From Pyxicephalus adspersus (Eukaryota; Chordata; Amphibia; Anura; Pyxicephalidae), in contig NC_092862.1 in the NCBI RefSeq assembly GCF_032062135.1, positions 94,135,279-94,199,278 on the forward strand: a DNA stretch of 64,000 nucleotides, written 5' to 3'. The translations under genes and the position numbers were made by a program. Below, one piece after another: positions 35,195 through 46,835 of the stretch (the first letter of the stretch is position 1; each line of letters opens with the position of its first letter). The notes under the pieces were generated by a model, which was given only the letters and a program-made list of their open reading frames with translations, was not told the DNA's origin and did not search any database.

Positions 35195-35202
35195 GTTGTG
35201 AC
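35195..35202. repeat. Right 8-bp target-site duplication of the hAT
   Basis: GTTGTGAC, partner of GATGTGAC at 29060-29067. Confidence 0.8.
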
Positions 35203-35578
35203 CACTGATAAAGAGCACTTGTTTACTGGAGGCACAATGGTGTGAGATAGGAAGCAGGCTATCATTTGAGAATAGCGCAGGAGAAACTTCCCATACAAAG
35301 AAGAGGATCTTAAAGTTGGGCACACCATTGGGTATATCACAAAAGTTTGTAAAAAAAAACAGGGGAGCCACAATAAGAGATGCTCGCAAAACATCAGAGA
35401 AAGAAGTCCTGCTTTGCTGAAATGTAGTGAAATGAAATATTTCCCTCCAAAGTATTAACATTTACCTTGTAACCATTGTAAAGCAGTAGTTTGTTAGTTT
35501 GTTTCACCCGAAAGAATAGCCCCAATGGATAATCAAAGAGGAGTGGACTCCTATATGCAAATGTGATTACATATCGTG
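35203..35578. other. Non-coding stretch
   Basis: Nothing recognised between the hAT and the inverted-repeat element. Overlapping minus frames have no domain. Confidence 0.45.
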
Positions 35579-36020
35579 TATCTGTGGGAGGAAGAGAAGA
35601 AGAGGAGGGAGGAGCCAGGTTTTTGAAGGGCAACCAGAGTTAAATTTAAACACACAACATTTTATTGTTCCAACAACATAATTTAAAGGATTAAGAGCTG
35701 TGTCTCTATAAATTAATCCTAGGCTAACATATAATCCCTAGTTTCGCAATATGGTTTAGTATCTTACTCGGTTAGCGATGGAGGTAAGGTGTCCCACCGG
35801 ATGCGTTTCGCCCAAACCGGGCTTACTCAGGGGTAAGGGGAGACTTAATATTATTGCTGGGGCTGTTTACAGCATTAAGAGCCTTGTGATACCGAATTGC
35901 TACTTGTAAGTTATTTGATAGTAAGACCAATATCAGTTTGGACGTGCTGGTGTTTCCAGATGTCCGAATGGAGTGAACGATGTGATAGAGGCTCCTCTTC
36001 TTCTCTTCCTCCCACAGATA
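35579..36020. mobile_element. 442-bp element with perfect 29-bp inverted ends
   Basis: TATCTGTGGGAGGAAGAGAA plus GAAGAGGAG at 35579-35607 is the exact complement of 35992-36020. Between them lies ACCGGATGCGTTTCGCCCAA next to ACCGGGCTTACTCAGGGG (35798-35834), which resembles a motif common in frog repeats. The pairing of the ends is seen directly. That the whole block is a transposon is inferred, and no target duplication is evident. Confidence 0.6.
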
Positions 36021-39000
36021 AACAGCATTGTAAGGCATTTACATGACTTTTGGTGGTCAAAATCTGCTTAAAAGTGATTGAAATTACCTTAATATGTGTT
36101 GTACATATTTGCATAGGTCTGTTTTGCAAACTAAGTACAAAATACTTTTCTATGAATAATAATGTTAACACTACAACATCTTGGAACATACTTAAGGTCT
36201 GCTATTTTATTACAAGCTCTTCCAAAGTTTTTTTTTATATATTTCCAGTTATTCTATTTTCCTTGTATAAAATGTTTACTAGTGTTCATTTTGTTACCTC
36301 AGCTGTCTTTAACTAGGCAGCAAAGGGCTTGCATATCCACCGTGCATGTTTTGCATGGTATCTTAACTTCCAGCATTATTCTTTTGGTCTTCTTCCAATT
36401 GATTTTAAGACTACCCATAACCACTGTCAAATTCTTTCTAAGGATACATGAACAAAATATACAAGGATGATTCACATTTCACTGCTCCATGATAAGCGAG
36501 ACTGTGGAATCATGGAAAAAAAAGTAGCTTTGGACACAGGTCCACCAAGTGCACCTTCTTCAACATTAATAAAACTCACAGAAGACTGCATCTTGGAAAC
36601 ACTTTATTTACTGTAAACTTGAACATTGCTTATTGAGGCATAATATTTTAGAGCAAACAGGATCTTCTATTGCTATAAACAGACAAATTTTGTTTATTGA
36701 ATTTGTTTTGTGCAAACAAAGATCTATTATATTTTGTGAACTCAAACATTTGTATTGATTAAATGCTAAAATTGGAAAAATGTGCTACGTTTGTTTGTAT
36801 ATAAGAAAAACAAAGAGCATACAAATGCTAGACTAGATATTGGACTGCAAAGTTCCAATGCAAAATGTACCTAGTAGGTGGCATGGCTGATTTAGGAGAC
36901 CAAGAGTGTAGTCATTACAAAATGACTTGTTGATTTATACTGTAGTCAGTGAAGACTTTCTATTAGCTGCCTGGGCTATAAATATATGTCATGAGAGCTC
37001 ACATGTATTATATTACCTATTTTCTTCTCTATCATGTTCTAGATTGGGAATGTTTTTTATTTGGCCAGCACAAAATATCCCCCATTAAGCCTACCAGATG
37101 TTTAAAATTGCCTTAGGTGTACATACTTTTGTCATTTCACTTATAATGCATATTCATTATTTAGTCTGATACTATGTGTTTTAAGTTAAAAAAATACTGT
37201 TTATTGTAAAAGTAAAGTTTTTTAAATATAAAAATTTGGTTTAAGTGATACATGTACTTCTACAAGAAAAAAATCAGTATAGGAATTATGTTTGTAGTTC
37301 ACATTACTGTATTTATAATTTCTCCTTTTACATATGATTAAGCTCTCCAGCAAAAGCTTGGGATACAGTACGTAGCAACGTCAAGAGTGCTTATTTATAA
37401 GAAATAAAATGCCAAAAATTGCAAAAAAGTGTTTCAGTTGCAATTTAACTTTTTGGTTGCTTATGTAGCATGTAGTTCCTGTAGAAGCTGCAGTAATCTG
37501 TAAACTGTAAACCCAGGTTTCTGGTACCTGTGAATATGTCAACCAAAATCACTTTATGCCCATCTGAAGGTTTTATTAAACATGTGTACAACAAAAACAG
37601 CTCTAACTAGTCACATGAGGTGGACAAAACGCTCCAAAATTAGGCAACAAACATCACTAATGTCTAACTCTCTCAAGCTTTTTCTTGAGGTTGACAAACC
37701 TCCAAGAACTCATCATCCAGGATCCTTAACAGGTTCTTTAGCAAGATAGCAGAAAATTTCTGTAGGACATATCCTAAAGCAAAATCCTCATGCCCAGACA
37801 GGGCAAGTCAGTCTAAGCCACATGAACCAAAGTGCTGGGGTCCTTCTAGGCCAGGACCAATCATTTACATGTCACTCTGGCTAGAGTATGACTTTTCCTG
37901 AACATGACATTTCTCATCTCAGCCCACAATACTGTGCAACCCCCTACAGTGATTGGGTGAGGTTGACTAATTCTTCATACTCAGGACTGGTGTTTCCCTT
38001 CCTAAATGCTGACTAACCTCATCAAAAAAGAAGGTAATCAATGTCAGTTAGCTTTAAATTCTGGGGACTTCTTGGGTTTAGGTCTGCTTTAATTTAATGA
38101 AATAAATGTACAGTAGCCTTTTGCATTAAAATGTAACAAATTTAGATTTAGATAAATTTAGATTTAAACAAATCTAACACATTGCATTAATTTATTTTAT
38201 ATTGCTTCAAAAAGGTAGATTGATTAACAAACATGAACAAGAGAAAATTATTTTTGAGGATATATTGAATGAGAGAACATGTAGTTTCCAAGTTTGTTCT
38301 ATTCTTGTGAAACTACTCGTTTATTGGTGGTTATGCTATTCCAATTGGTTTAATACTTTCCAAGGCATTAACTTATGCCTTCCACAGATGCTCAGTAACT
38401 GTAAACTGTTTTGTTCTATTTGGAGAGGTGAAAGGATGAGTGGGAGACTTCAGGGACTATACCTGTTCCTTGTTAGTAGTTGTGGTTTAATGATCTGGCA
38501 CAGTGGTTTGTTAAATCGATTGATTGGAACTCTTTTAGATTCTCTTAGAAGACGAAAATCCGGACCCTAATAGTAGTTAGGTAGATCAGGAGTTTTGACC
38601 TCTGTAACAGAATTTGTTGCAGACTTCTACTAAGTCAAGGACTCTAGACATCTAGCAACCTTTCAGCGCAGATGTACACAATTTTTCAATTTCAAATTGC
38701 TAAAGATATAACCTAGCTACATATATGGGAATGTTTTTAATAGTAACTCTTTTACCTGCCAAGGAATTTCAATACAGCTTTCTGTTCCAAGGAGCCATGC
38801 CAGACATCACAGTCTGATCTTTAACTTTCAAGTCATCAGCAGTACTGCTTGGTCAAGAACATTGGTCAAAACCACATTTTAGTGTCAATGTACTGCAACA
38901 GCACTTCAGTGCCATTAAATGCTGACCCTCCTCTTTCTAGTTCTGCTGTGCATGGGATTGCAGGAGGATAACAATACAATAATTTAAATTACTAACTGTA

Positions 39001-42000
39001 AATATGTATTTTATGTTTTTAATAAATCTATTATTTTATTAACATTTTAATATTTGCCTGGAGTTCAGGTTTGATGTGTGTAAACACAAAAGAAAACGTC
39101 ATATACACACTAGAGCCTTATCATTTAAATGAGATACTGTTAAACATATGTTTAATTTGCCATAAATCTTTCCTTTTCTATTTCAGCTATTTCCTATTAT
39201 TGTCTAGTATTTATATAGCCCCGACACATTACAAATTACAAAGTCATGTCACTTTGCAAACTTTGCAAATTTCTGTAAACTTTTACATGTTCCAACACCT
39301 CCTTGTGCATCTTCATCATATAAAATAAATTAGAAATGCAATGACACAGAGAGAATGCTAATTAATAGTTACAGCATATGTACAGACTGATAATCTCATT
39401 CTAGATACCTTACACTCAAAGACCCCAAGACATATAAGAAATTACCAGTTGATACAACCTTTTGGCATCTACCTAAACTGAAGTATCAGTTCCAAAAGAG
39501 TAGAAAGGGCTTGTCATCAAAATGCATAATAAATTGTGTTTACCCAATATATAGCTTGTGTCCAGAAACCAAAAAATTGTTAAAAACGAACCTCAATATA
39601 TATTAAAAAATCAGAAATAATAAACTGTGTATGCTTGTGAATGTGTAGTTTGTTAAATGCTGAAAAAGTACAAAGCTTCATTATCTAAACAGAAATATTT
39701 ATGTGGGAACTAATCCCCATGGCCCAATTTTCCATTGACCATACCACTTTGCTGCCAATGCTAAGAAAAAAAAATCCATTTCATACATCAAACCCAACTG
39801 TGAGTTGGAATTTGAACTGGGAAACAGCCAAAAGCATATCATGAAGATAGAGTATTAAAAACATGTGCACCCATTTCATGTTACCACTAGAATATTTTAC
39901 TACAGTGCACTAAAGTAAAATAAAACACATTATAAAAAAAGACCAGGGATAATAATATTTACAAAATCTATGATTTCCATCTGGTATAAAGTGAAAATAT
40001 GTAAGCAATATAATGTTCGCATTTTTAATATGCAACATAACATATTTATTCAATTAAGGGCCCACATAAAACAGAAGGAATAACTAAATTGTTCAAGTTT
40101 TAATAGATAGTGCCTATTTACTATGATGAATAGCATTTAACATTTCCTTCCATGTGTTTGTATTTGCTTGGACAATTCAGCAAGAATGCATTTATAGAAC
40201 AAAATTTACCAAATCTACAGAACTTAAATAAAAAAGAACTAGTTTAAAACCAATCTTCTAGTAATAGCATCATTTTCCAGTTTTGGTTAAGCACCAGCTC
40301 CATAAATGCTAGTGGGATCATTAGTGTTTGAGTGTAGAGTTCTTTGGGCTGCGAGAATATGATCCAAGATAGTCATCTTTAAGCATGTGCAACTTCAGTG
40401 TTCAATATAGTATGTATGGCACTCCCATTTCATTTAGTTAGGGGTTGGGGTAAAGCTAGGGTTTAAGCAAAAGTCATGTTTTTTGTAGCTTTATAAATGG
40501 TTTTGTCAGATGGTATTACCTACATTATATTGTCATACTGGTCAGACAAGTTGGAAAATGTTGTAGGCACATCATAAGAAATCTTTTTTGTTTTCAGTTT
40601 AGAAAAAAAAAACAGTCACAGTTAACTTTCAAGTATAACTTTGTAAATCAATTTACCTTTTTTAAAAATACTTTTAACAAACTTTAAACAAGTTTTAAAA
40701 CATATCTCACTGTCCAATATAGCTGAAGGTTTTGTTTAAAAATCATTACAAGTGGTAAGGCAACTTACCTCAGCCAGAAATGACTTGACAAGCCTTTGGT
40801 CATGTAATTTGTAAAAAAAACAGGACAGGTTGAGTGGGGGAAGAGGAGCAGAATGAGTTGAGCTGCAATAAACTGAGTTTAGTGCTTCTTCTACACGTTT
40901 TCAGTAAATTTTTAGGATGAATTGCTCTACAGCAAAACCCCATTTACTGTAGAAAAACAGAACCAACACATGTACACACAAGTAAAGTACACATCACTGC
41001 AGTTCTTTTGAGTTTTGAACTTTGAAAGCATGTTTTTAGGTAGTGTGCTGTCCATGACCGAAGAAGACATAAAGACTACTGTAGAACCGTATTCCAACCC
41101 CAAAAAATTGAAATGTGCACAGCCATTTAAGACAGTACATACACAATTTAAGCTTTAATGTTCTCAGGAGATTTGGCAGAACTGCCAGCCATGCACAATG
41201 CCAGAAAACATTGAAGTAATAGCAAGGTTTTGTAATGGTAATAAAGCTCTTTTGTTCTCCCCACTGAAAGTTACACAAGCGCAGTAATCACGTGAAAAAT
41301 AATCATCATACTATGTTTACAACACTTTTAGATTTTAAAAAAATTGGAGTACATAAGGTGTAAGGGAAAAAAACTAGTACAGTCTTTTTGACACTGTTTC
41401 CCAACTGAAACTGTAAATATATTTATGGAATAAAATATTTGCTATGTGATAGTGCTTTAAAACATAAGTGGTAATAATATGGTAAAATGTAAAAAGCCAT
41501 CTTTAAAAAGAACAATTGATACAACTAAAGAACAAGAAAGTATGAATAATCCAAAACAAACTTTAGAGAGCTAGAACTAATAAAGAATATAGCTTCTGCA
41601 AAAACTATTATTTTTACCTTGAAAGCTACTGAAAAATGGAAAAAAAATCTTGGAACAAATATTGTTTTAATCTAGCTGCAGAACACAAACAAATCCCTTT
41701 TGATGTGTGCTCATCAGTAAGGTGAACTATCCTACCCTCTCTGAAAGCCAAATGACTGTAGAGGCCGGATATATACTGGGTGAAAATAGCCTGGGGTGCA
41801 ATGTTGTTTTAAAAAAGCTGGTGCAGTTTATTGTATTAGTGAACAGTAATAAAACTTAGGCAGCTGTAGGGGTATTCAGAATGGTATTTTTTATAGTATC
41901 AGGTGTGGACAAAATGCTATAAGAACTTTAATATGTAAGACTATATATTTATCAAATATTTTTGCTATGTAACAACATTAATACATTTAATGTTTAATAG

Positions 42001-42339
42001 GTTATAATAGTTACAGTGGTGTAGTATTTAACGTTACTTACTAATAGATTAACACTTTCTAAAATATTATTGTAAATGACAATATACAGTGTTAGTATGT
42101 CTTTTATGTTTTTCTCCCTGATAACGCTACCTTTTCACATTATGTTGTAACCTATTTATAAATTATCAAGCTTTAAAGCAGATAACATATACACATGGAA
42201 ATTATGTATTTCAAAACAGTAGTAAGTAATTGTTTTGAAATAATTGATCATTCTCATTGACAATAGGTGATCCTAGTTTTAAACTCAATCCAGTTGTGAT
42301 GAACTATTGTTTTAAACACAAAGTCAAGATCACATGTAC
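36021..42339. other. 6.3 kb non-coding stretch, few repeats
   Basis: AT-rich with no supported gene. A short degenerate L2-tail-like piece, TAGTATTTATATAGCCCCGA, lies at about 39204-39223. Around 37560-37580, read on the minus strand, TGTTTAATAAAACCTTCAGA could be the polyadenylation end of a retroelement fragment reaching from 37800, but no coding relic supports this. Low-complexity A/T runs are frequent from 39900 to 42300. Confidence 0.45.
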
Positions 42340-42399
42340 AATGATTTTTTAAATGCATGTATGTGTAAGGCTAACAGAAAAATCTACCAGGGTTGAAGT

Positions 42400-42781
42400 G
42401 GGCGTGACTTTCATCAGGATCCAGCATATAGCAATAGGCAGGAGGAGCTGGCATTCCTTGCAGGTCCTGCTCTTAATGGATCGGGCTCTACTTCTAGCCC
42501 ACACTACAGGAGAAGAGAGGGCGGTCAGCTTCCAAGATTGCATTGGTGCCTGCACCTGCAGCCACAGAGCCCTGTACATCCAGGAACGTGGCTGAGGAGC
42601 AGGCAGAGCAGCAGCGGTCTCCACCCATCCAAGGTTCCAGCACTTCCAGGCTCTCTCTCAAACCCAGAGGAGGTTTTCTCCACTCCATAGCAGTCTTTCC
42701 TGAGGGATCATACAGCAAACAGTCACAGCACACCAGGGGAACCCCCTACGCTCCCCCCCTCACACTCCTGCCCTGGCAGGC
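42400..42781 (+). mobile_element. Probable 5' part of the Tx1/L1 LINE
   Basis: A markedly GC-rich segment with long competing frames on both strands. Removing the MITE at 42785-43690 and one copy of TTA joins it in frame to the sequence preceding the ORF1 relic at 43760. That suggests it is the 5' region or the variable ORF1 N-terminus of that LINE. I recognise no protein motif in it. Confidence 0.4.
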
Positions 42782-43352
42782 TTAGGCTAAGTACACATGT
42801 GCAAATATTGTTGTTGGAAACTAACGATTTATGATCAATCATTTGATAATTGTTAACAAAAAAATTGCACAACGACAGGCCAACAATGACACTGAACGAG
42901 GAATGTTGGTGGAAACGAACAACGGATCCGTTTGGGCAATGATCGTTTGCTATCTAGAGTGTGTAAGGTCGCGCAGTGATCGTGGATTGTTCTGTGCATG
43001 CGTGACAAACGGACATTCATTGCAACACACAACAGCACAATAACTGTGTATACGTGTATATATACATATATATAAGGGGTTGATCAGGTGTAAACTGTGC
43101 CCAAGTAAGTGATTAAAAAAAAAAAGTAAATAAATACTTGGTAGCTGCAGATGGCTAACCGTATTAGGGAGAGGATGGTCTTATATAGGTAAACTTTCCC
43201 CCTGGAAATTTAGGAATAGAATTTTTAAAGGTTAAATATGTATTGGGTGAATTACATCATGGGTATCCATTTAAAATTGAAGGTGAAAGTACCTTTACGA
43301 AGATGAACCCAGGTTTTATCTGAAATATTTAAGTCTCAGGAAAGAAAATATT

Positions 43353-43537
43353 TGGTAAATTACTAGGAAACCAGGCTTGTAGGATCTTCAGAGAGATGTC
43401 TAAGTCTAAGTGACTGACTGCAGGCACCACGTCCTTCTGCATATTACAACTAATTTTTTGACACTGGATTTGACACTGGATTCTTTACCTACCATTCCTC
43501 TGGGATTCTACAAGCCTGGTTTCCTAGTAATTTACCA
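43353..43537. repeat. Perfect 30-bp inverted repeat pair inside the MITE
   Basis: TGGTAAATTACTAGGAAACC plus AGGCTTGTAG at 43353-43382 is the exact complement of 43508-43537. The 125-bp spacer contains a tandem TTGACACTGGAT (43459-43482). It may be a second, younger element nested in the MITE. Confidence 0.85.
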
Positions 43538-43540
43538 TAT

Positions 43541-43572
<32 letters not shown>

Positions 43573-43573
43573 C
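43541..43573. repeat. (AT)n microsatellite
   Basis: An AT run directly after the right arm of the inverted repeat. Confidence 0.9.
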
Positions 43574-43794
43574 TTATCTAGTATCTAGTGTGTGTACATT
43601 ATTTATAGATTATCTTTGAAAAAAATTGTTGATCTGTTGTTAGTCGTTTATTAGTCGTTTATCGACAATTATTGTAGGGTGTATGTAGCCTTACTCACAG
43701 CTCACAGAGCCCGGCAAAGGGTTCACCAAGCACATAAGAAGAATGGGATAGGGAGTCAATGCTCCACACCATCCTCTTCATTAATTACTTTCAG

Positions 43795-44190
43795 AGCTTC
43801 TTCAAGAAAAGCTTGAAGGACACCTTCCGCACTGAAATTGCTACCCTAAACTATGACATGATGCATCCTATTGAGGAAACTGAAAAGGCCACCATGCTAA
43901 AAGAACACTCTGAGATCCTACAGCAACTAGTTACCTATCAGGATGATCTTTAAAACACCAGAGGCCTGCCTTAATCGGTGGAAACTAAAGATCTGTATGC
44001 TGCAGGGACTGCTAATAATGACGCCTTGCTCTCAAAATCCAAAGACTTTCCAATTGACATCCAATGCATCCACAGGGCCATAGGTTTCAAGTCTTCTGAT
44101 CCATGGTGCCACAGAAACATTTTCATGATGTACATGCCATCCACAAACCAGGAGTCCTTCCTGAGGTCCACACTGGAGCGTATGGAGGAG
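43795..44190 (+). pseudogene. LINE ORF1 relic
   Basis: The frame reads FRTEIATLNYDMMHPIEETE and LKEHSEILQQLVTYQDDL, a heptad-like helix as in the coiled coil of L1-type ORF1 proteins. It is followed by NTRGLP, then DFPIDIQCIHRAIG and RNIFMMYM. The last two match the IDRAHR...RDII block of the RNA-binding ORF1 domain (family: I.RAHR.....PRDVI). A stop lies at 43951 between the helix and the domain. ORF1 normally binds LINE RNA in a ribonucleoprotein particle. Confidence 0.7.
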
Positions 44191-44194
44191 TTCA

Positions 44195-44480
44195 AGGAGG
44201 AGTTCTGGTGTTGGGGGCAGACTTTAACTTACAAGACTGCTCCAAGTGAAATGCCCAGGGGAAGTAAAAAGTTTAAGAGATGCATCAACTGCTGGATGCG
44301 TGGTGCATTTTCAATCCCCATGGGAGGGAATACACCTTCTTCTCTCACCCCCACCAAAAAAAACTCCCACAATGACCACTTCTGGGTCCACCAATCTGAC
44401 TTACATCGTTTTAGAACTTGCCCTATTGGGGAGATGTTCTTCTCTGACCATGCCCCTGTGATTATGCAGGTGCTGCTTAC
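44195..44480 (+). pseudogene. LINE ORF2 endonuclease relic
   Basis: VLVLGADFNLQD (about 44205-44240) is the GGDFN motif of APE-type endonucleases. FFSDHAPVIMQVLL (about 44437-44480) is the C-terminal SDHAPV motif carrying the catalytic His and Asp. Between them a frameshifted LLLSPP-KKT block near 44335-44360 corresponds to the YTFFS-PHK segment. The upstream half of the endonuclease is missing. Confidence 0.75.
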
Positions 44481-44924
44481 TGGTGAGTCTCCCAATTCTG
44501 GAATTGGAAATGAAATGACTACTTACTCTGTGATTAGCTGGTGATCAATGAGAGAATTTCAAAAATAAGACACTATTTTAGATTAACTCCTGAGAGTGAT
44601 CCCTGGTAGTTTGGGAGGCTCACCAGGCAATACTGAGGAGACATTTTATTAAGCATTAGGCCAGGCTGAAGAAATCCAGGCAACAGGACATTTTGAACCT
44701 CCTCACACATATCTGTTCATAGTGGACAATCAAGAATGTAAACAACACCAGGTCTGAGATATTACCTTGGAATTTCAGAAGTATTATATGGGTCTTTTCA
44801 ACATTCAGAGTCAGCTTCCTTTGTCCCCAGGCCCCTCCTTGGCAGAAGCTGCTCAATCATACCTAGCTATGGTCAAAATGCCCAGACTTAGGGGTGAAGA
44901 AATACAGGGAGTTATCTCTGCACC

Positions 44925-45960
44925 CTAGGGGAAAAGGCACCAGGCCCTGATAGAATCACCCTGTCCTACTACAATCAATTCCAAGGGATCTTGATTCCTC
45001 ACATGGTTAGACCCAGCCCAATATCCCTCTTAAACCAAAACCTCAAGCTTTTTACCAGCTCTAGCAATTTTCTAGTCTCAAGTTCCAGCCATAAGACTAC
45101 AAACAGTCTTATGGCTAGACGGGAGGTGCAGGACAACACTCAAAGTAATTAATTGGATATATCTGGCAACCACTCACCTGCCTTCTTGTTGTCAACAGAT
45201 GCTGAGAATGTGTTCGACAGGGTCAACTGGGCAATTATGGACCAAACACTCATACACATATGTTTAGACCCGAATATGATGTCCTGGATCCGGTCAGGTA
45301 TACTCCTGCATGTCAATAGGTTTATTTCAAGGGATGTACAATATCCCCACTCATTTTTTATTGACATTGGAACCTCTGTTTAGAGTAATTAGAGCTAACC
45401 CAGACATCACAGACCTAAACATTGGGAACAGGTCATATAAGATTGCTGCCTTCACCAAAAAGCTCATGTTTGTGGTCACCAATCCAATTGTTTCCTTCGC
45501 AAACCTGATGAAGGAAATATCCACATACGGAGCCTTGTCTAACTTTAAAAATAACTACACTAAGTCAGAGGCAATGAATGTCTTTCTCTCAGTATCACAG
45601 TGAACCCAGCTGGCAAACTCATACTCCTTTCGGTAGACACCAGAGGGATTGAAATGGCTCAGAATTATTTTAGCCTCACTCATATCTACAAACATGGAGA
45701 TCTACTGCCCTATCTTGGTTTGGGCAGATCCAGGTGGGTAAAATGAATGTGCTGCCTTGTTTTCTGTCCTTTTTTGAAATTTTAAGTATTTCTTTATTAG
45801 GGTGCAGACAAGTATCTTTCAATTCATCTGGGGGGACTGGAGGCCTAAACTCAATCGGCAGCTACTGTTTTATCCTAAAACAAGAGGTGGGCTGGGGGTC
45901 CCCTATCTGTATAAGTATTACGCACGTTCCCACCTGGTCAGGCTAGTGAATTGGGCATGC
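44925..45960 (+). pseudogene. LINE ORF2 reverse transcriptase relic
   Basis: Motifs in order: KAPGPDRITLSYY (44934), RPISLLNQNLK (about 45010), LLSTDAENVFDRVNW (45186, with the first catalytic Asp region, family LSLDAEKAFDRV), then LEPLFRVIRANPDITDLNIG (45370). Next comes AAFTKKLMFVVTNPIVSFAN (45446), where the family has FADD, so both catalytic aspartates of that motif are replaced. YTKSEAMNVFLS follows (45558), then LPYLGLGRSRWVKMNVLPCF (45708). FIWGDWRPKLNRQLLFYPKT and GGLGVPYLYKYYARSHL follow (45819-45935). Several frames are involved and RT segments between motifs are shortened. Inactive. Confidence 0.85.
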
Positions 45961-46835
45961 AACTCAACTTCCAAACAATGAGTCAGATTAGAGCAGTTGT
46001 AATGTAAAGCTAAGATGCAGGTGATACCATAGTTGGACTCGGACCAAGTAGACACCCTCAAGAACCACTTAACATAGGCCCCACCTGGAAGATTTGCCAG
46101 AAAGTTTTCTCTCACCCCACAATTCACCCTCTCTGTCCCCTTTGGAACCAATACTGAACAACCCAGCCTTTGTACCAGGAAAGAAGGACCCCGACTTCAG
46201 GCATCTTAGGAGGGGACATGTATTGCCTTTCAGTCTCCTAAACGGACTGCTTAGACTCTGACACAGAAATTGGCAGCCTTGAGTGCCCCATGGCTAGTGG
46301 GTCTGTTGAGAGCGGGACAACTGGCTCACTTCCTACATTTACTGCCACCTAGTGGCAGCTTTGCTCACACACTGACCCCGTGCGAATCCTTACACAGGTT
46401 TGGGATAGACATGCCCTGTTTGTTATATATTTCTACCTGAATGACCCACCTGGAGATTTCATGCAGGACCTCAAAGCAGACCTGCATGACGGAAATTAGA
46501 AACTTGAGACTACATGGTTCTTCTGGAAATTATTTGTAGACTCCCCAGGTTTAGAATATATTTTTGTACATGGATTGGGGAGACCATGGTATAACCACAG
46601 TGTAATACTTTTTCCTCTCTTTATAAGATGTATTGTATTCAAAGCTGGGTACCTTGACCTTGTAAATTATCTTGCCACTTGCAGTGAATTTGATGTAACT
46701 GTTTGCCTTAACGGTGATATGAATGGCCACCTATAGTAGTTCCAACCTTTTATTTGCTGTATTGTTATATCTTCTGTTTGTTTGTACTCCTGACCCTTAT
46801 AAAAATAATGTTCTTATTGGAAATAAAGTAATGGA

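Larger units (their letters stand above)
42785..43690. mobile_element. 906-bp MITE, TTA duplication, Harbinger-like
   Basis: The left end GGCTAAGTACACATGTGCAA and the inverted right end GGCTACATACACCCTACAAT form imperfect terminal repeats. They continue into AATTGTCG/AACGA-rich sequence that is CpG-containing. TTA flanks both sides (42782-42784 and 43691-43693). A 3-bp TTA/TAA duplication is typical of PIF/Harbinger elements. Inside are an AT stretch near 43047-43073, a perfect 30-bp inverted repeat and an AT microsatellite. No transposase is encoded. Confidence 0.75.
43694..46835 (+). mobile_element. Tx1/L1-type LINE, decayed
   Basis: In plus orientation, in order: an ORF1 relic (43760-44190), an endonuclease relic (44190-44480), a reverse transcriptase relic (44930-45600), a C-terminal ORF2 relic (45640-45960), diverged sequence, and a T-rich 3' end with TTATTGGAAATAAAGTAATG (46814-46833). 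A complete Tx1/L1 LINE would be about twice as long, so large deletions separate the blocks. Frameshifts and stops occur throughout. Confidence 0.85.

Noticed and set aside
37560..37880. Possible minus-strand 3' exon ending in AATAAA
   Set aside because: The polyadenylation-like motif is common in AT-rich DNA and no supported coding frame or splice site accompanies it.
46343..46358. TGCCACCTAGTGGCAG as a CTCF site
   Set aside because: The spacing is one base short of the CTCF core and it lies in a decayed LINE. It is a simple palindrome.
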